Assembly: GCA_013368375.1 (NCBI GenBank)
Contig: JAACJP010000013.1
Location: forward strand, 186,001-250,000
Reading direction: 5' to 3'
Length of the DNA stretch: 64,000 bases
Source of the DNA: Tricholomella constricta
Taxonomy: Eukaryota; Basidiomycota; Agaricomycetes; Agaricales; Lyophyllaceae
Shown: positions 35,739 to 48,819 of the stretch, piece by piece
Position numbering within the stretch: position 1 is the first letter of the stretch
How the letters are laid out: each line of letters opens with the position of its first letter
The notes under the pieces: model-generated
Databases searched by the model: none
What the model was told of the DNA's origin: nothing
Seen by the model: the letters and a program-made list of their open reading frames with translations, nothing else
Made by a program: the position numbers and the translations under genes

Positions 35739-36053
35739 GTACAGCCCAGATTCACTTCCCAGCATCGGACAAGCTTCCATATCCAGACCGATATATGTGT
35801 CTTTATTCCCAAGTGCCCTCTATCTCCTCGGTATTCTAGTCCACTGAACGGGACCACTCTGCGACAATCGAATCGTTATCAGATGCCCGTTATATACCTT
35901 TCCTGCTGTATTGCTGTACTCGTAATTATATATCCATTACTGCTCAAGGAACACTGGTCTTATGGGCAGCAGACGAGGCCAAGAGTGCTCCTCATGCCAG
36001 TCGGCTACAAGGAAATCATCGCAAGATGCTTCGATACTGTGAGAAACTCCACC

Positions 36054-37589
36054 TTACTGCACCAGGCCGTCCTCGCCCCCAATTTTGCGATACTGAGTGT
36101 CATTCTTTTCACCTGAAAGAACACGTCGAAGATACCGGACGCCACCAAGCCAGACAAAGACGGCTGCCATCACTGCAATACCTCCAATGGCAAAGACCAC
36201 GGTTCCAAAGGAGGGATATTGTGGGTATTCATGTTGCTCATACGTGGAAGTCACGGTAGTGGTTGCCGGCGGTGTACCAGTATCAGTGTGATCCTGTTGA
36301 CAAGCAACCGCAATTTATTTGTACGGTATTTATTTTGCACAAGTAGAGCTGATTAGAGCTCAGCGTGAACAGGTACCTCATCTTCGGTAGCTGTGGTTGT
36401 CTCTGGCACGACTTCAAGCTGAAAAGAATATATATTATCTTAGCATGGGAGACTGGTGACAAGGAGCTTACCTCGCCAGAGTCGGCAATAAGGACATCCT
36501 CAATGGGGCGGTCTTGAGCTCCCTTGGGGACGTTCTCTGATGTAGATGTTAAACCAGCATGTTGAGGCCTTTCGGGCTATGGAGGCTCACCAATGTCGTG
36601 TACTATATCCATGCCGTCGAGGACACGACCAAAGACAACCTGCGTTGAACGTTAGACACAACGAAGTAAACATTGATAACGGAAATGACCGACATGCTTG
36701 CCATCCAGCCAGCTAGTCACGATGGTACAGATAAACTGCGAATAACGTAAGAGAATGGAAATGATAGGAAAGCAGTAGACAAACGAATTGGGAGCCTGTG
36801 CAAGTTCAAGAGTTAATTTTGTTGTTGAGACCCAAGCGGTTCAGAATGCTTACCGTTGGTGTCCTTGCCTGCGTTTGCCATGGAAAGAGTACCGGGACCG
36901 GTGTGGCGGAGTTTGCTTTCGCGTGGGTGAGCTTCGACCGGCTTAAAGTGATGTGCGATGAGCTTACAAGTTCTCGTCCGCGAATCTGTCACCATAGATG
37001 GACTGGGAACTGCGTCAGGCAGAACATACGGACAAAAGTGAGGAAAATACTTTTCCGCCGGTACCATCACCGTTTGCTGAAACACAAGTAAGGAATGTGC
37101 AACATCACTCATTACGGAGATAGACATACTGAAGTCACCACCTTGAATCCTGTCGAAGCGAATTTGGAAGCAATTCCTTATCATACAGCAGAGACGTCTC
37201 ACATAAAATCCTTAATCACCCGGTGGAACTTAGAGCCCTTGAAGCCATATCCAAGTTCCTTGCCTTCTTTATCCTTTCCAGCAGCCAAAGCACGGAAGTT
37301 CTCGACGGTTTTAGGAACAGTCTGGGGAACGAGTTATTGCTGCTGGCCTTCCGATAATTGCAATACCTACTCCTCCGTATAGCCCCATAGTAACTGTACC
37401 GGATGTTAGTGCATTTACCATACCCGGGGTCGATGACAACGTACTGCGGCCCATGGGCTTCCCACCATGAGTGATGTCAAAGAAAACCTTGTGAGTAATT
37501 CTAGGTCCTTTAGCGGCTTCCACAGGCTGAGCGCAGAAAAACGCCGCGAGAGAGATGACAATGAAAGCTAGGGAAATGCGTCCGAACAT
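36054..37589 (-). CDS. Secretory-pathway cyclophilin (PPIase) with C-terminal membrane anchor
   Basis: Peptidyl-prolyl cis-trans isomerase aiding folding in the ER lumen. Seen: a signal peptide ([19 protein letters not shown]...VEA), [48 protein letters not shown] with the catalytic Arg, [21 protein letters not shown], and WLDGKHVVFGRV. A Glu/Asp/Thr-rich spacer follows, then a membrane helix ([21 protein letters not shown]) with a basic flank ([10 protein letters not shown]). This is the CPR/cyclophilin B class with an added anchor. At least eight small exons are needed; some are under 30 nt, for example those around 36590-36780. Catalytic residues look intact. It is divergent from the decayed P450 region upstream and converges on the expansin-like gene, with 315 bp between the stops. 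Confidence 0.88.
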
Positions 37590-38065
37590 GGCGGTTCTGA
37601 GGAGCTGAGAGACAAAGTCAGGACGACGTGGCGATCAGACTTTTGAGAAGAACGATCACGTGGGCTGACACGGCGCTGAGTACTGTACATCATGATCTTG
37701 GACCGTTCTTGGAATTTGGAGGGATCCTGTAAGCTTCCATAATTTTCTATGGTCTCTTCATTGCGCTTTGGACGCTGTCCTACCATCCTCTTGGAGAAAC
37801 TCCCTGGCCCAAGGCTCGCTGCAATTAGATCTATACGCCATACGGCTTGATAGAAGGACCCTCAGAAACGGCTGGAAAACTTGCCATATATCTCGTGTAA
37901 ACGATCGGTGCCAAATTAATTTTCGCGGGACCGGTTGTGCGCATTACCTCAGACTAGGTAAGGTCCCGACTCACGGGGCAACCTGAACTGAAGCTTCTAT
38001 CAGCTTCATCTCAAAAAACCCCGTGCATTTGACGAGATCTATTTCATGTATTCAAAGTCACTAAA
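37590..38065. other. Region between the cyclophilin gene and the P450 relic
   Basis: It probably contains the cyclophilin promoter and the lost 5' part of the P450 gene. Open frames here (for example 37768-37986) have no P450 N-terminal anchor or other motif that I can recognise. Confidence 0.4.
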
Positions 38066-39374
38066 TTGCTTCTGTTTATGATGCATTTGAAGAGAAGGAA
38101 ACTACCTTTGGCTACATCGAAATCAAGAAAAGCCAGACAACCAAAAGATATGATGCGCCCTCTCTTTTCTCGAAAAGCTATCCTCAGGCTAAAGGATGTT
38201 ATCCAAACAACCGTTGGTTACCTTTCTTTTGCTAGTTGTTTCATTATTTCCGAACCATCTTGTACAGGTCGACAAGTCGCGGCTCTTTTATCGCATGCTC
38301 CCAGAACTCATTGCTTCGCACGCTCCGAGTATGGAGCTATCGAGAAGACTCTCAAATTCTGACATCGGACTCTCGTCGCGTTAGAAACTACCGGGGCTCA
38401 ATCTTTTCCTTGATGCTAACAATTTGGATAGTGAACACCAATGTTTTCTTATGTACAGACTACGATGCACTTTTCCTTCAGGGCCCCGCTCATCAGGAAC
38501 AGGTATCCCTCTGTTATGCCGAGCTCATGGCCGACCTGACCTCCCAGTTGCTGGATAATCCATCGAAACTGTGCCGCGCGGAGTATCAGATCGTCTACCA
38601 CCACCTACTAGCATCCCAGGATGGACAAGGAATACTACCGAGGCAATTACTAACTGATGAAGCCAGCGTCGTGATTTTTGCTGGAAGCGACGCCGTCGAA
38701 AATACCTATAGCTTCGGAATGTTCCATGTTCTCAGCAACTCGGAGATTCACGCCAAGCTAGGGAAAGAACTATCCAAAGCAACCGCAGTAGTTGACATCG
38801 TTCTGCCCGCAATCTCATAGACCGCTTTCATCAGAGAACCTTTGTGTACGTCTCATGGTGTCGTGAGCCCTCTTTCTCGAGCCAGTGCCCGCCTCTAGCG
38901 TTATCGCTGACGTGGCCGTCCCTGCCTACTATGTAGGTTCACTGCTCACAATTTCTTCGCGATCTCTGAATGTGGCCTCTTGACCATTGTATACTTATAT
39001 GGGCGCTGCCTTCGTGCATTATAATGCTCGTATGCTCGAAGAACCTCTGGAGTTCGACCCTGGGCCTGAACGATGGCTGGGCAACGAAAAAGTTACGAGA
39101 AATGGAAGAGTCATTGGTTTGCTTCTGAAAAAGCCCCAAAGCGCGCCGTTGGGTAAAGGCTGAGTACAATCATTTGATACCCGCCAGTGAGTTGCGTGGG
39201 CACGATGTTATCGAGGTGTGGTTTGAACATCTTAATCGATTTGTTCTCTCCTTACCTAGTCTTGTCTGGGCGGAGCTGCACCTCATCTCTGGGAATGTAT
39301 TCAGGAAGATCGAAATATTCACACCATCGTCTAACCAGCACAAGATATATTCTGAATGTCTGAGCGCAACGTGA
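38066..39374 (+). pseudogene. Cytochrome P450 pseudogene (degenerate)
   Basis: Three collinear P450-like blocks survive in different frames. (a) About 38090-38240, with KDMMRPLFSRKAILRLKDVI, resembling the C-helix region. (b) About 38455-38820, with the I-helix VVIFAGSDAVENTYSFGMF followed by VLSNSEIHAKLGKELSKA. (c) About 39015-39374, with VHYNARMLEEPLEFDP and ERWLGNEKV, and after a gap VWAELHLISGNVFRK. No splice chain joins them cleanly and stops interrupt all frames between them. The haem-binding stretch reads about EKAPKRAVG where FSKGPRSCLG would be expected, so the cysteine ligand is replaced by Ala. The N-terminal anchor is also missing. P450s of this sort are abundant and fast-evolving in Agaricomycetes. 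A heavily mis-assembled gene is the alternative. Confidence 0.75.
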
Positions 39375-39621
39375 AGGATTTTAAATTCATGGATTTGCCC
39401 CGAAGTATGGAGGAAACCATTCCACGCCTCAATAAGGTCTAGTTGATGCCTATCTCCCTGGGTTTTATTTGGTATACATGAAGCGCTTTGCCCCACCCGT
39501 GTCATCCGTAAACAGATAACATTTTTGTAAGCCATTGAGCGTAAGTTATCATTTTCCGTAGTGAATTTCCCTTCTGAAAAATTCATCAGAATTGAGTTTA
39601 TAGAAGTAACAAGCCTCTGAA

Positions 39622-42233
39622 CTAGCGAGACCCTTGAACCAATTTTGCAAGTGCATCCCCTCCTGTGATCTGAAACTCCGATGATCCACTGCTCATCATC
39701 ATGCCGCCCTTCTTCGTCAATCGGCCCTGCGCCCGCACAATGGCCTGCATGCGCTTTTCCGCCTCTCCGCTGTGATCGATTTTCCACCTCTCGTCCTTCT
39801 TACTGGACTTGCGTTCCTTTTGTGGCGCAGGCCCCTCTTTCAACTTGCGTCCTGATTTTAATGATGCGCCCTGGCTATTCATGACTGCTTTGGGAGCTTC
39901 CCGAAGCGCAAAAGATTTCGCAAGATGTCCGAGATGTAGATGCCGTATGTGAAAAATGTGCTTCTCTTTGGCAGGATGGGTGGCGTAGGCCCGCATGTGC
40001 GAGAGATATGCTTTGCGAGCAAAGCCAGCATTCTGCGGTGGCCAAATATTGTCAGTTTGATGACAGCAAACATGTTCATGAACCGACCTCTTTTTTCCTC
40101 AGCACCCATCGCTCAAATGCCAGCTGCACATCCGTCGCCCGCTCCTCGTACTCGGTGCCTTTTCCTCCAAAACCAGACTTTAGCACGCTCTCTATGCTGA
40201 CTCCAGTCAGTGTAATATTGAGCTTCTCATCACAGGCAACAGCGTCCTTTTCTTCTCCTCGCATTTTGCCCTCCACCCATTGTACCCACTCCGCCTCGCT
40301 CGGCGAAACAATGCTCCACGCTTCACCGCCTTTTCCAGCACGAGCAGTACGACCAACACGATGCACATACTCTGTCGCACCGCCTTCAGTAGGAAGATCG
40401 TACTGAACGACGGCCCGGACAAGGGGCAAGTCGAGACCACGAGACGCGACGGACGTGCAGAGAAGAATTGAAGAGGACGGCGCATCAATTGCTTTTGATT
40501 TGATAGATGCAGTGCCGGCGAATCCACGAAGCGACGCAAGACGCGTCGGGGTTGGTAAGGAACCATGGAGGCGATAGACGGAGGTGTCAGGGAGAAGGGC
40601 GTTGCGGACTTCCACTTTCTCGCCCCTGATGGCAGGTTCTTCCGCGTCCTCGGTATCCTCGTCGCTGTCGCTTTCACCTTCTGTTTCTCTCTTCTTTTCC
40701 ACAGGTTTGCCTTCCTCGTCCATGCCGGAACCACCCAATAGGTTCCAATGGAAATCCACAGAGTCCGTACAACTGAGGAATATGATGATTTTGATGCCTC
40801 TTCGACCAGGAGACTGGGCGATAAGAGAGCGAAGTAAAGCGACGAGCGCCACCAAGCGAAGCTTGAGTGGAACAATGACATATTTCTGCGCCAGCTGGGA
40901 AGGGGGTGTGAATTTTTCGGAACCTGCAGCGACCGGAGTACCACTATCTTCGGCAGTTGTAGGTGTTAATTTTGTGGATATGGGCTTGTCGACTTCGGTA
41001 GCTTTCACCATCAAAGGGTTAACCAACGTCGTGCCGGCCAGCTTCTGGACGTTCTCCTCGATGGTCGCTGAGCATAGAACTGTTCTTCGACGACGCTCCC
41101 AATCCCACCCACCGACTTCCATGCTCTTCCCTTCCTGGACTGCAGCCATAGCAAGCTTCCGTCGCCCTTCCAAGCCCTTCATAATCCCGTCAATCGTCTC
41201 CTCGAAGCCTAAGTCCATCAGCCGATCAGCCTCGTCAAGGACGAGCCAGCGACATTTCGCGACGTTGAATGAAGAGGTATTTTGAAGATGATCCAATAAC
41301 CTTCCGGGAGTCGACACGAGGATTGGAATACCTTTCCTGAGGCGAGCTTTTTCGTGGGTACGAGTTGCACCGCCAGTAAGCAGGCCCGAGACGAGCCAAC
41401 GCGTTAACCGAGTTGAAGACGCGCCAGGGTCGTCCGCAGATTCATCTTCAGGCCTCAAACGGAGCTGGAGCAAAGTTTCCAGGACATCGGATATCTGTTT
41501 TGCGAGTTCGCGAGTGGGCGCAATGATTATGGCCAGAGTACCTATAGAGCGATCGATATATGACAGGGAGCTCAGCGGAAGGAGATCTTGTAATATTGGT
41601 AGGAGGAATGACAGAGTTTTGCCTGAGCCCGTTTGAGATTGGATGAAAACGTCTCTAGGGTTATTAGGGTCGGAAGGAGTGGACAAGAGGGCGGGTAAGG
41701 CTGTACGTTGTATTGACGTAGGTTTCATTATTTTCATCTTCATGATAAGGTGTGTAACTATAAGAGGATCAAGACCAAGACCAGCAAAATTAGACGAGTC
41801 CAGCGGGGCATTGCTGGGACGGCTAGTAGGTTTCAGCTTAATGTTCTGCACAGGAGCCTCGACCTTTGGATTATAAGAAAAGAGAGAAGAGATGACCTGG
41901 GTGGGTCGCGTATTGGGAGCGGGGCGGCTCTGTGATGTTTGTGTCGGCGTCGGAAGTTCCTTTTCTTTACGAGCTCGTTTGACCGGGCGTTGATCAATGT
42001 CCTGTGCGTGTGCTGGCACATCACTCAGTGCGCTTTTCTCGTCTGGCCGCGATTTCCGTTTCACCACTCGTTTTGCCTTGAGCCTATTCGATAAATGCAT
42101 TGCATCAGTAGATATGGTGAGAGATTGAACGTGAGACGAGCCTGTCTGTCCATCTTCCACCCTTTTTTGCGCTGCTATGCTTGGAGCCGACGTTGTCTTC
42201 GAGAGCAAGATTGAGCACAAGCCCGTCGTCCAT
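39622..42233 (-). CDS. DBP7: DEAD-box RNA helicase Dbp7 (DDX31-like)
   Basis: Nucleolar helicase for 60S ribosome assembly. Seen: the N-terminal signature [13 protein letters not shown], a basic linker, the Q motif ([15 protein letters not shown], then [10 protein letters not shown]), [15 protein letters not shown] (motif I), APTRELAKQ (Ia), [10 protein letters not shown] (Ib), [13 protein letters not shown] (II), CSATIEENV (III), [10 protein letters not shown] (IV), [16 protein letters not shown] [11 protein letters not shown] (V) and [15 protein letters not shown] (VI). The C-terminal module has [15 protein letters not shown] and [17 protein letters not shown], typical for Dbp7. Three exons. 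Intron 1 (42084-42141) has a GC donor (ACAG/gctcgt) and an AATAG acceptor; it alone gives the conserved WTDRLKAKR join. Intron 2 lies near 40031-40085. The start at 42233 (MDDGLVLN) matches the family. It is divergent from ESA1 by 233 bp. Confidence 0.93.
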
Positions 42234-42466
42234 TGTCGATATCTGAATGATCGAGCGATACAAAGTCGTCAAGAAAATGCAAATCACGCTGAGTCAGCAA
42301 CCTGAGTCATTCTCAACAAAAGGCGCCAGCAGCGACGAGCTCGCTTTTTTGTGCAACTGCAGTCCACTAACGCCGTCGAGGACAACCTAGCTCTTTCTCT
42401 CACTGCCCTAGTCGTTCTCTACATTAAGAGAGGGGCGAACGATCTCAAGGCATACTATTCAAGTGG

Positions 42467-44297
<1,831 letters not shown>

Positions 44298-44410
44298 TCG
44301 GTGCAGGGACAAATTTTCCATATACACAGTCTCTTGTAATAATAAACTGTATTCTAGAGGGGTTCAAAAAATTGTATGTCTTTTGATATCGGAACGGCCA
44401 GGACTCACGG

Positions 44411-45141
44411 TCAGTCTGTAACATCGACACCCTGTCTGACACGCTGCCGCAACCCATCCTGCTGCTCCTGCTCCTGCTCAGGCGCCTTTCCTCCCTCGGG
44501 TTGCAGTGTTTTGCGAGTCATGACGGGCGAGGGAGGGCGAGATGCTGCTGGTGAGAAGACGCCCACACCCGACAGTTTCAGATTATCGCTTTCTGACGCA
44601 TAGAACGCCTGTGGTTGGGAAGCGCCTAGATAACTTAGAGAATTCCGATTTTCAGATAGCGTTTGCAAAAGACCGCTGGGCCGCTTATTGTGCAGATTAT
44701 GTTCAATGGGGGAGCCTGGCTCGCGGTCCGAATCGCTGAATGGTGAATCAGATTGTGATGCACTGGATTCATCCACGCGAATGGAAGGGGTGCTCGGGTT
44801 CTGGTGAAGAGTTGCTATATCGCTCGTAGAGGCTTTGACGTCGTCGATGACGCCGAGCGTCCGGGCGATGCCATACGACGAGATATCCTGGACACTACTT
44901 AGGATCACATAGACTACGGCGAACGAGAGCCAGGACGTACCAATAGAGCTAAAACGATGATGGGGAGACTGACAAGGATCGCGAGGATACGGCAAGTGGA
45001 CGCGATCCTTGCTACCCAGGAGCTGGGTTCGTAATTCCACAGATATTGGATATAGTAGCTCCAAAGAATGGCAGGATACGAAGATGGAGGAACCTGCGTG
45101 AAATGGTGCGAGAAATCTAAGAGGTAGCTTGAGACGTTCAT
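44411..45141 (-). CDS. Unrecognised small membrane protein
   Basis: I do not recognise the family. Seen: an N-terminus that starts MNVSSYLLDFSHHFTQVPPS (a second in-frame ATG at 45165 would add eight residues), an aromatic-rich stretch (ILWSYYIQYLWNYEPSSW), and one strong hydrophobic helix (ILAILVSLPIIVLALL). After a 53-nt intron (about 44895-44947) comes DISSYGIARTLGVIDD. A Ser/Pro/Asp-rich hydrophilic tail of about 140 residues follows, with a Gln-rich end (EQEQEQQ). The intron is required: without it the frame stops at once. The join with a CTAAG branch site is clean. The IARTLGVIDD segment looks like a conserved juxtamembrane motif rather than random sequence. It lies head-to-tail with the CSL gene (252 bp apart) on the same strand. 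Function unknown. Confidence 0.7.
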
Positions 45142-45417
45142 GGTTCCAAGACAAAATCGTTGCATTGCAAATTGACATGCGCGTGTTTATAAATGCTCAC
45201 ATTAATATCACACGGCCCAATATAATGGGCATATGTATTCAGCGGTACGTACTGTCCTGGGAGATACATCATATATACGGGGGCTGCGCGAGAGTATAGA
45301 GTGAATATCCTATGAAAACTTCAGGTAACACAAAGCATAGAGACGGTGGGGGTAGCGAGATCCATGAAACAGCAAGTCGACGAAACCAGGTGGTATACAA
45401 GATGAGGGGGGAGATGA

Positions 45418-48400
45418 CTAGGGATACATGGTACTAGAGGGGAAAACGACACCGTCCGAGCGAATCAAGATGATAGGGCGACGCTTAGCGGACTGCGACT
45501 CCGGCGGCAGACATCCCAGAACTTCTGTGCACCGCACCTCGGCGAAGGGCGAAGGCTCGGAGCCGAAGAAGACGCTGACGGGGTCATTCTTGGAGAAGTT
45601 CTCGCCGTATACTGTTAGCATCTTTGACGCATGAGGATTCGGCTTGGAAAGGACTGCGCGAGAAGAGGCACAGTTGGATTTAGGTGCTTCAGCAGCACGG
45701 TCGGGGGGGAGATATTTGACGACGCCGGGGAAGGGCGTCACAGGCTTCGAGGGTATGGGGAAGGAGCCCGTCTGATGAGCGTGCTGGTTGTCGAAAAGGA
45801 CAGGAGGAACGTAGAAGTTATAGCGAATTTGATCTACCGCAACAACATTGAGTATTGAGTCCGATAAGGGACCAGGTCATTGACTTACCGGTACCCACAA
45901 TCGTCCAAACGCTAGTCTCGCCGATGTCAACCTGCCATAACGCGCCAGAAGCAGCGCCTGCGTCGCTCGACGAACCGCGCCTGCCGGAAGACACAGAGCC
46001 AGCTGAGCTGGGTCTGCGGCGACCTTTAGGCACGGGTTTGGTTATGCCACCTGCACTCGACGATGACCGCTTTGAAGGCTTCTTGACGCGACCACCATCG
46101 TTGGAGAGGAACTCCGAAGACGTTGCGGATGGGGAAGCAGGTGCGCTGCCGGTCGAGCCAGATGCGAAGTATTCGCTACTGGACGACGCGTTGGATGCAA
46201 TCGGAGAACCAGGAAGCGTCGGAGAGCTTGTTCCTGTGGCTTGGGGGTGACTGTTCCATTGTCGACCATCAATAGGACGATATGTGTTGACCTTCTCGCC
46301 CATGCACGACAAGAATGCGCCCGTCAGGCCAGGAGTACCAGGCTCCGGCATGCCTTTCGTGCTGTCATATACTTCAAATGCGATTTTGTGGAGCTGAGAC
46401 ACAGGATCGCCGCAGACTTCGCCAGGTGAGCAGTAATGATCCGCGACGCCCTTCGCGCCTTCTTGAAGGCCGCCACCCACAACAGTCGTTTGGTGATCGA
46501 CCTTGCGAATGATGAGGACAGGACTGACAACCCCAGACGTTAAGCACTGCAATACGACGGTCTGATTATAGTAGATAGGAATTTGGGAGCCATTGTTCGA
46601 GAACGGAATTGCGTTTGGAGGAGGAGAAGGATAGTCGGGCTGTGGGGGTGGTGGTGGCGGAGCATCGATTCCTCCAGCTGGCTTATTCACATCAACTATG
46701 TACATGACAAACGGATCTACAAATTCCAGGTCAGATGGCAAGGAAAGGGGCGCTGAGAAAAGCTTACCCCAACTGGCAGTTCGAGCAATGAAAGAAGGCG
46801 TGGTCGATCGAGATCGTTGGTCAAGACCCATTAGCGGAGCGCCGTCGGAACCTTTGAACGACGAGCCTGATCCAGAAACACAAAGATACTTTGTAGACAC
46901 CGTTTGGGACCGAAGGCGGTGGAACAACGAGATCGTAGAGCCGTGGTTGATGCAAACTGTCATACAAAGAACGCAAATTTAGCCAAGGCATAATAGAGGC
47001 GAACTCAAGATAAACTGACGTTCGAGGTTTTTGGCGCTTTGTCTCTTCTTGCTTGGTTTGCTGATGACTTTGATTGGCCGACTTGGGAAGACGCCAATGA
47101 CACGTTCGGGCTCATCGTCCGACGCTGGTGCAGTAATCTTGACTAAAGCCTCGACCTTTTTCTTCTTCTCATCGACGTCTGAGATGAAGAGTTGTTTTCC
47201 GACACATCGCCCGATATAGGTTGTGCCCGTCGGGGGATCACCGACATCGAAGGATTTGCCTGAAGAGCCGGTCCACTCAATGGAACCTTCCTGAGGAGCA
47301 GGCTCCCCAGAGATGGATACCACGACACGTGGCGGGCACAACTTGGGATCTTCACCCCGACGAACAACATCAGTCCACCAAGAATTGCCGATCATAATGG
47401 CAGTTGGCGGCGGGCAGAGGAATCTGTGGCGGAAGTATATCAGGATACCATAGGCACAGGGTCAATTCAGTGTTAGATACCGTTTTTCTGTGCCGTATGA
47501 TTTTTGGGCGACCTTGCTCGACATGACAATGACGGTACGTTCACCGAATGCCAGTCGATTCTGAGTGCGAACATATTGATCGAGGTACGGTCTATGAAGA
47601 CATTGGAAAATAAGCGGATGAAAAAGTCGATTATAACGCACCGGATGAACGTCTGAAGGTCATTGGAAGCGCCCATTATTGAATGTCCTTGAAGCTTCAT
47701 ACGAGCCAAGGTCTCGTCGACATCAGGCATGCGAAGAGACAAGTCTTGATGGGGGTTTGGTCCCAGATAGTGCGACATTCCCTCGTATCCTGGAACGCCA
47801 CCTTCTCGGAATGAGCTCGTCGCGTGCGGAGGAATGCCACGGAGGATGTCAGGAGCAGGTACGTGGGAGGGAACCGTGGTCGGCGGCCCAGGGTGGTTGA
47901 AGCGACTCTCTGGTGGGAAGCGACCGAGGCGATCCTGGAAGTGTTGAAGTGCAGACGGAGGGAAGGGAACGTTCCCATTCATATTTCCGATACCATACTC
48001 CTCAATTAAATCTGATTGATAGCCGCCGGACGAGATGGTCGGCAAGCGTCGCTCAGGCAGGTCGGGAAAATTCTGAGAGGGATAATCCTTATTGTTGCCA
48101 ACGTGAGGGAAGCCAGCCGAGTGGTGGAGACCCCCAACTGGATCGTTGGGTGTCAGTGGCGACACCTTTCCACTGCCGTATGAGGACGGGAGACTATGGA
48201 TCATGTCGTACGGGTTACCACTGTTGGACCCATTGAATGATGGGACAGAGTCGCTGAAGGACGAATGGGAGTAGAGGCCATCAGAGCTGATGCCATAGTT
48301 GGGCCCAAGTGATGAAGATGAAGACGCGTTTGTACGGTAGCGATGCGAGGAAAAGGCACCAGATGACGGGCCAGGAAATATATCGTAGTTGGGATGGTCT

Positions 48401-48819
48401 GGGGAGTCAATGGAGTCAGGGTTGTCGAACGAGTGAGAGTGCAGCTGCTGGTGAGCTGTGGGTGAGTTTGGAGCATCCGCTGGATGCAAATGGTAGGACT
48501 GGTCGAGCTCAGGCGGGGAGTAGAGGTTATGGTGGGGCTGAGCAGGACTGGGAGAGAAATCTAGGGACATTTTTCTGTCGCGAGAGAAGGAGGTCTGACC
48601 GGCCGGGGGGTTGAGGAGGTCGGCGAGATCCCAGCGGTTGAGGTCAGAGGACGGAGGAATTGGTCGAGGCGCGACAGACGTGCCGTGACCGCCGTGACTG
48701 CCGTGACTGCCGCTCGCGTTGTCAACGTTCATTCCGAATTCTGATCGGCGTTCGGCAGATACCGAGCGTAATGCAGGCTGTGTGGAGTTTGTCGATGTCT
48801 TCCAGCTGCCTGTGGCCAT
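45418..48819 (-). CDS. CSL (Su(H)/RBP-J/Lag-1) family transcription factor, fungal Cbf12-like
   Basis: Fungi have CSL DNA-binding factors but no Notch; in fission yeast Cbf11/Cbf12 control adhesion, lipid metabolism and the cell cycle. Seen: a Ser/Gly/Pro-rich N-terminal extension of about 400 residues, then the Rel-homology signature KVAQKSYGTEKRFLCPPP, PPRVVVSISGEPAPQEG, the beta-trefoil with YLCVSGSGSSFKG, TASWDPFVMYIVDV, VLQCLTSGVVSPVLIIRKVD, GDPVSQLHKIAFEV and LWQVDIGETSVWTIVGT. A C-terminal IPT/TIG domain ends it (MLTVYGENFSKNDPVSVFFG). Pro-rich and Ser-rich insertions interrupt the trefoil, as in fungal class F members; the long N-terminus favours the Cbf12 (F2) type. Introns near 47590-47640, 47430-47485, 46982-47045, 46715-46768 and 45840-45890. 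The first in-frame ATG is 48819; the open frame runs on to a TTG at 48885, so an upstream exon may exist. Confidence 0.88.

Noticed and set aside
42142..42220. Alternative N-terminus of DBP7 from a frame open to 42220
   Set aside because: It gives no conserved N-terminus. The ATG at 42233 with the GC-AG intron gives the family signature [13 protein letters not shown].
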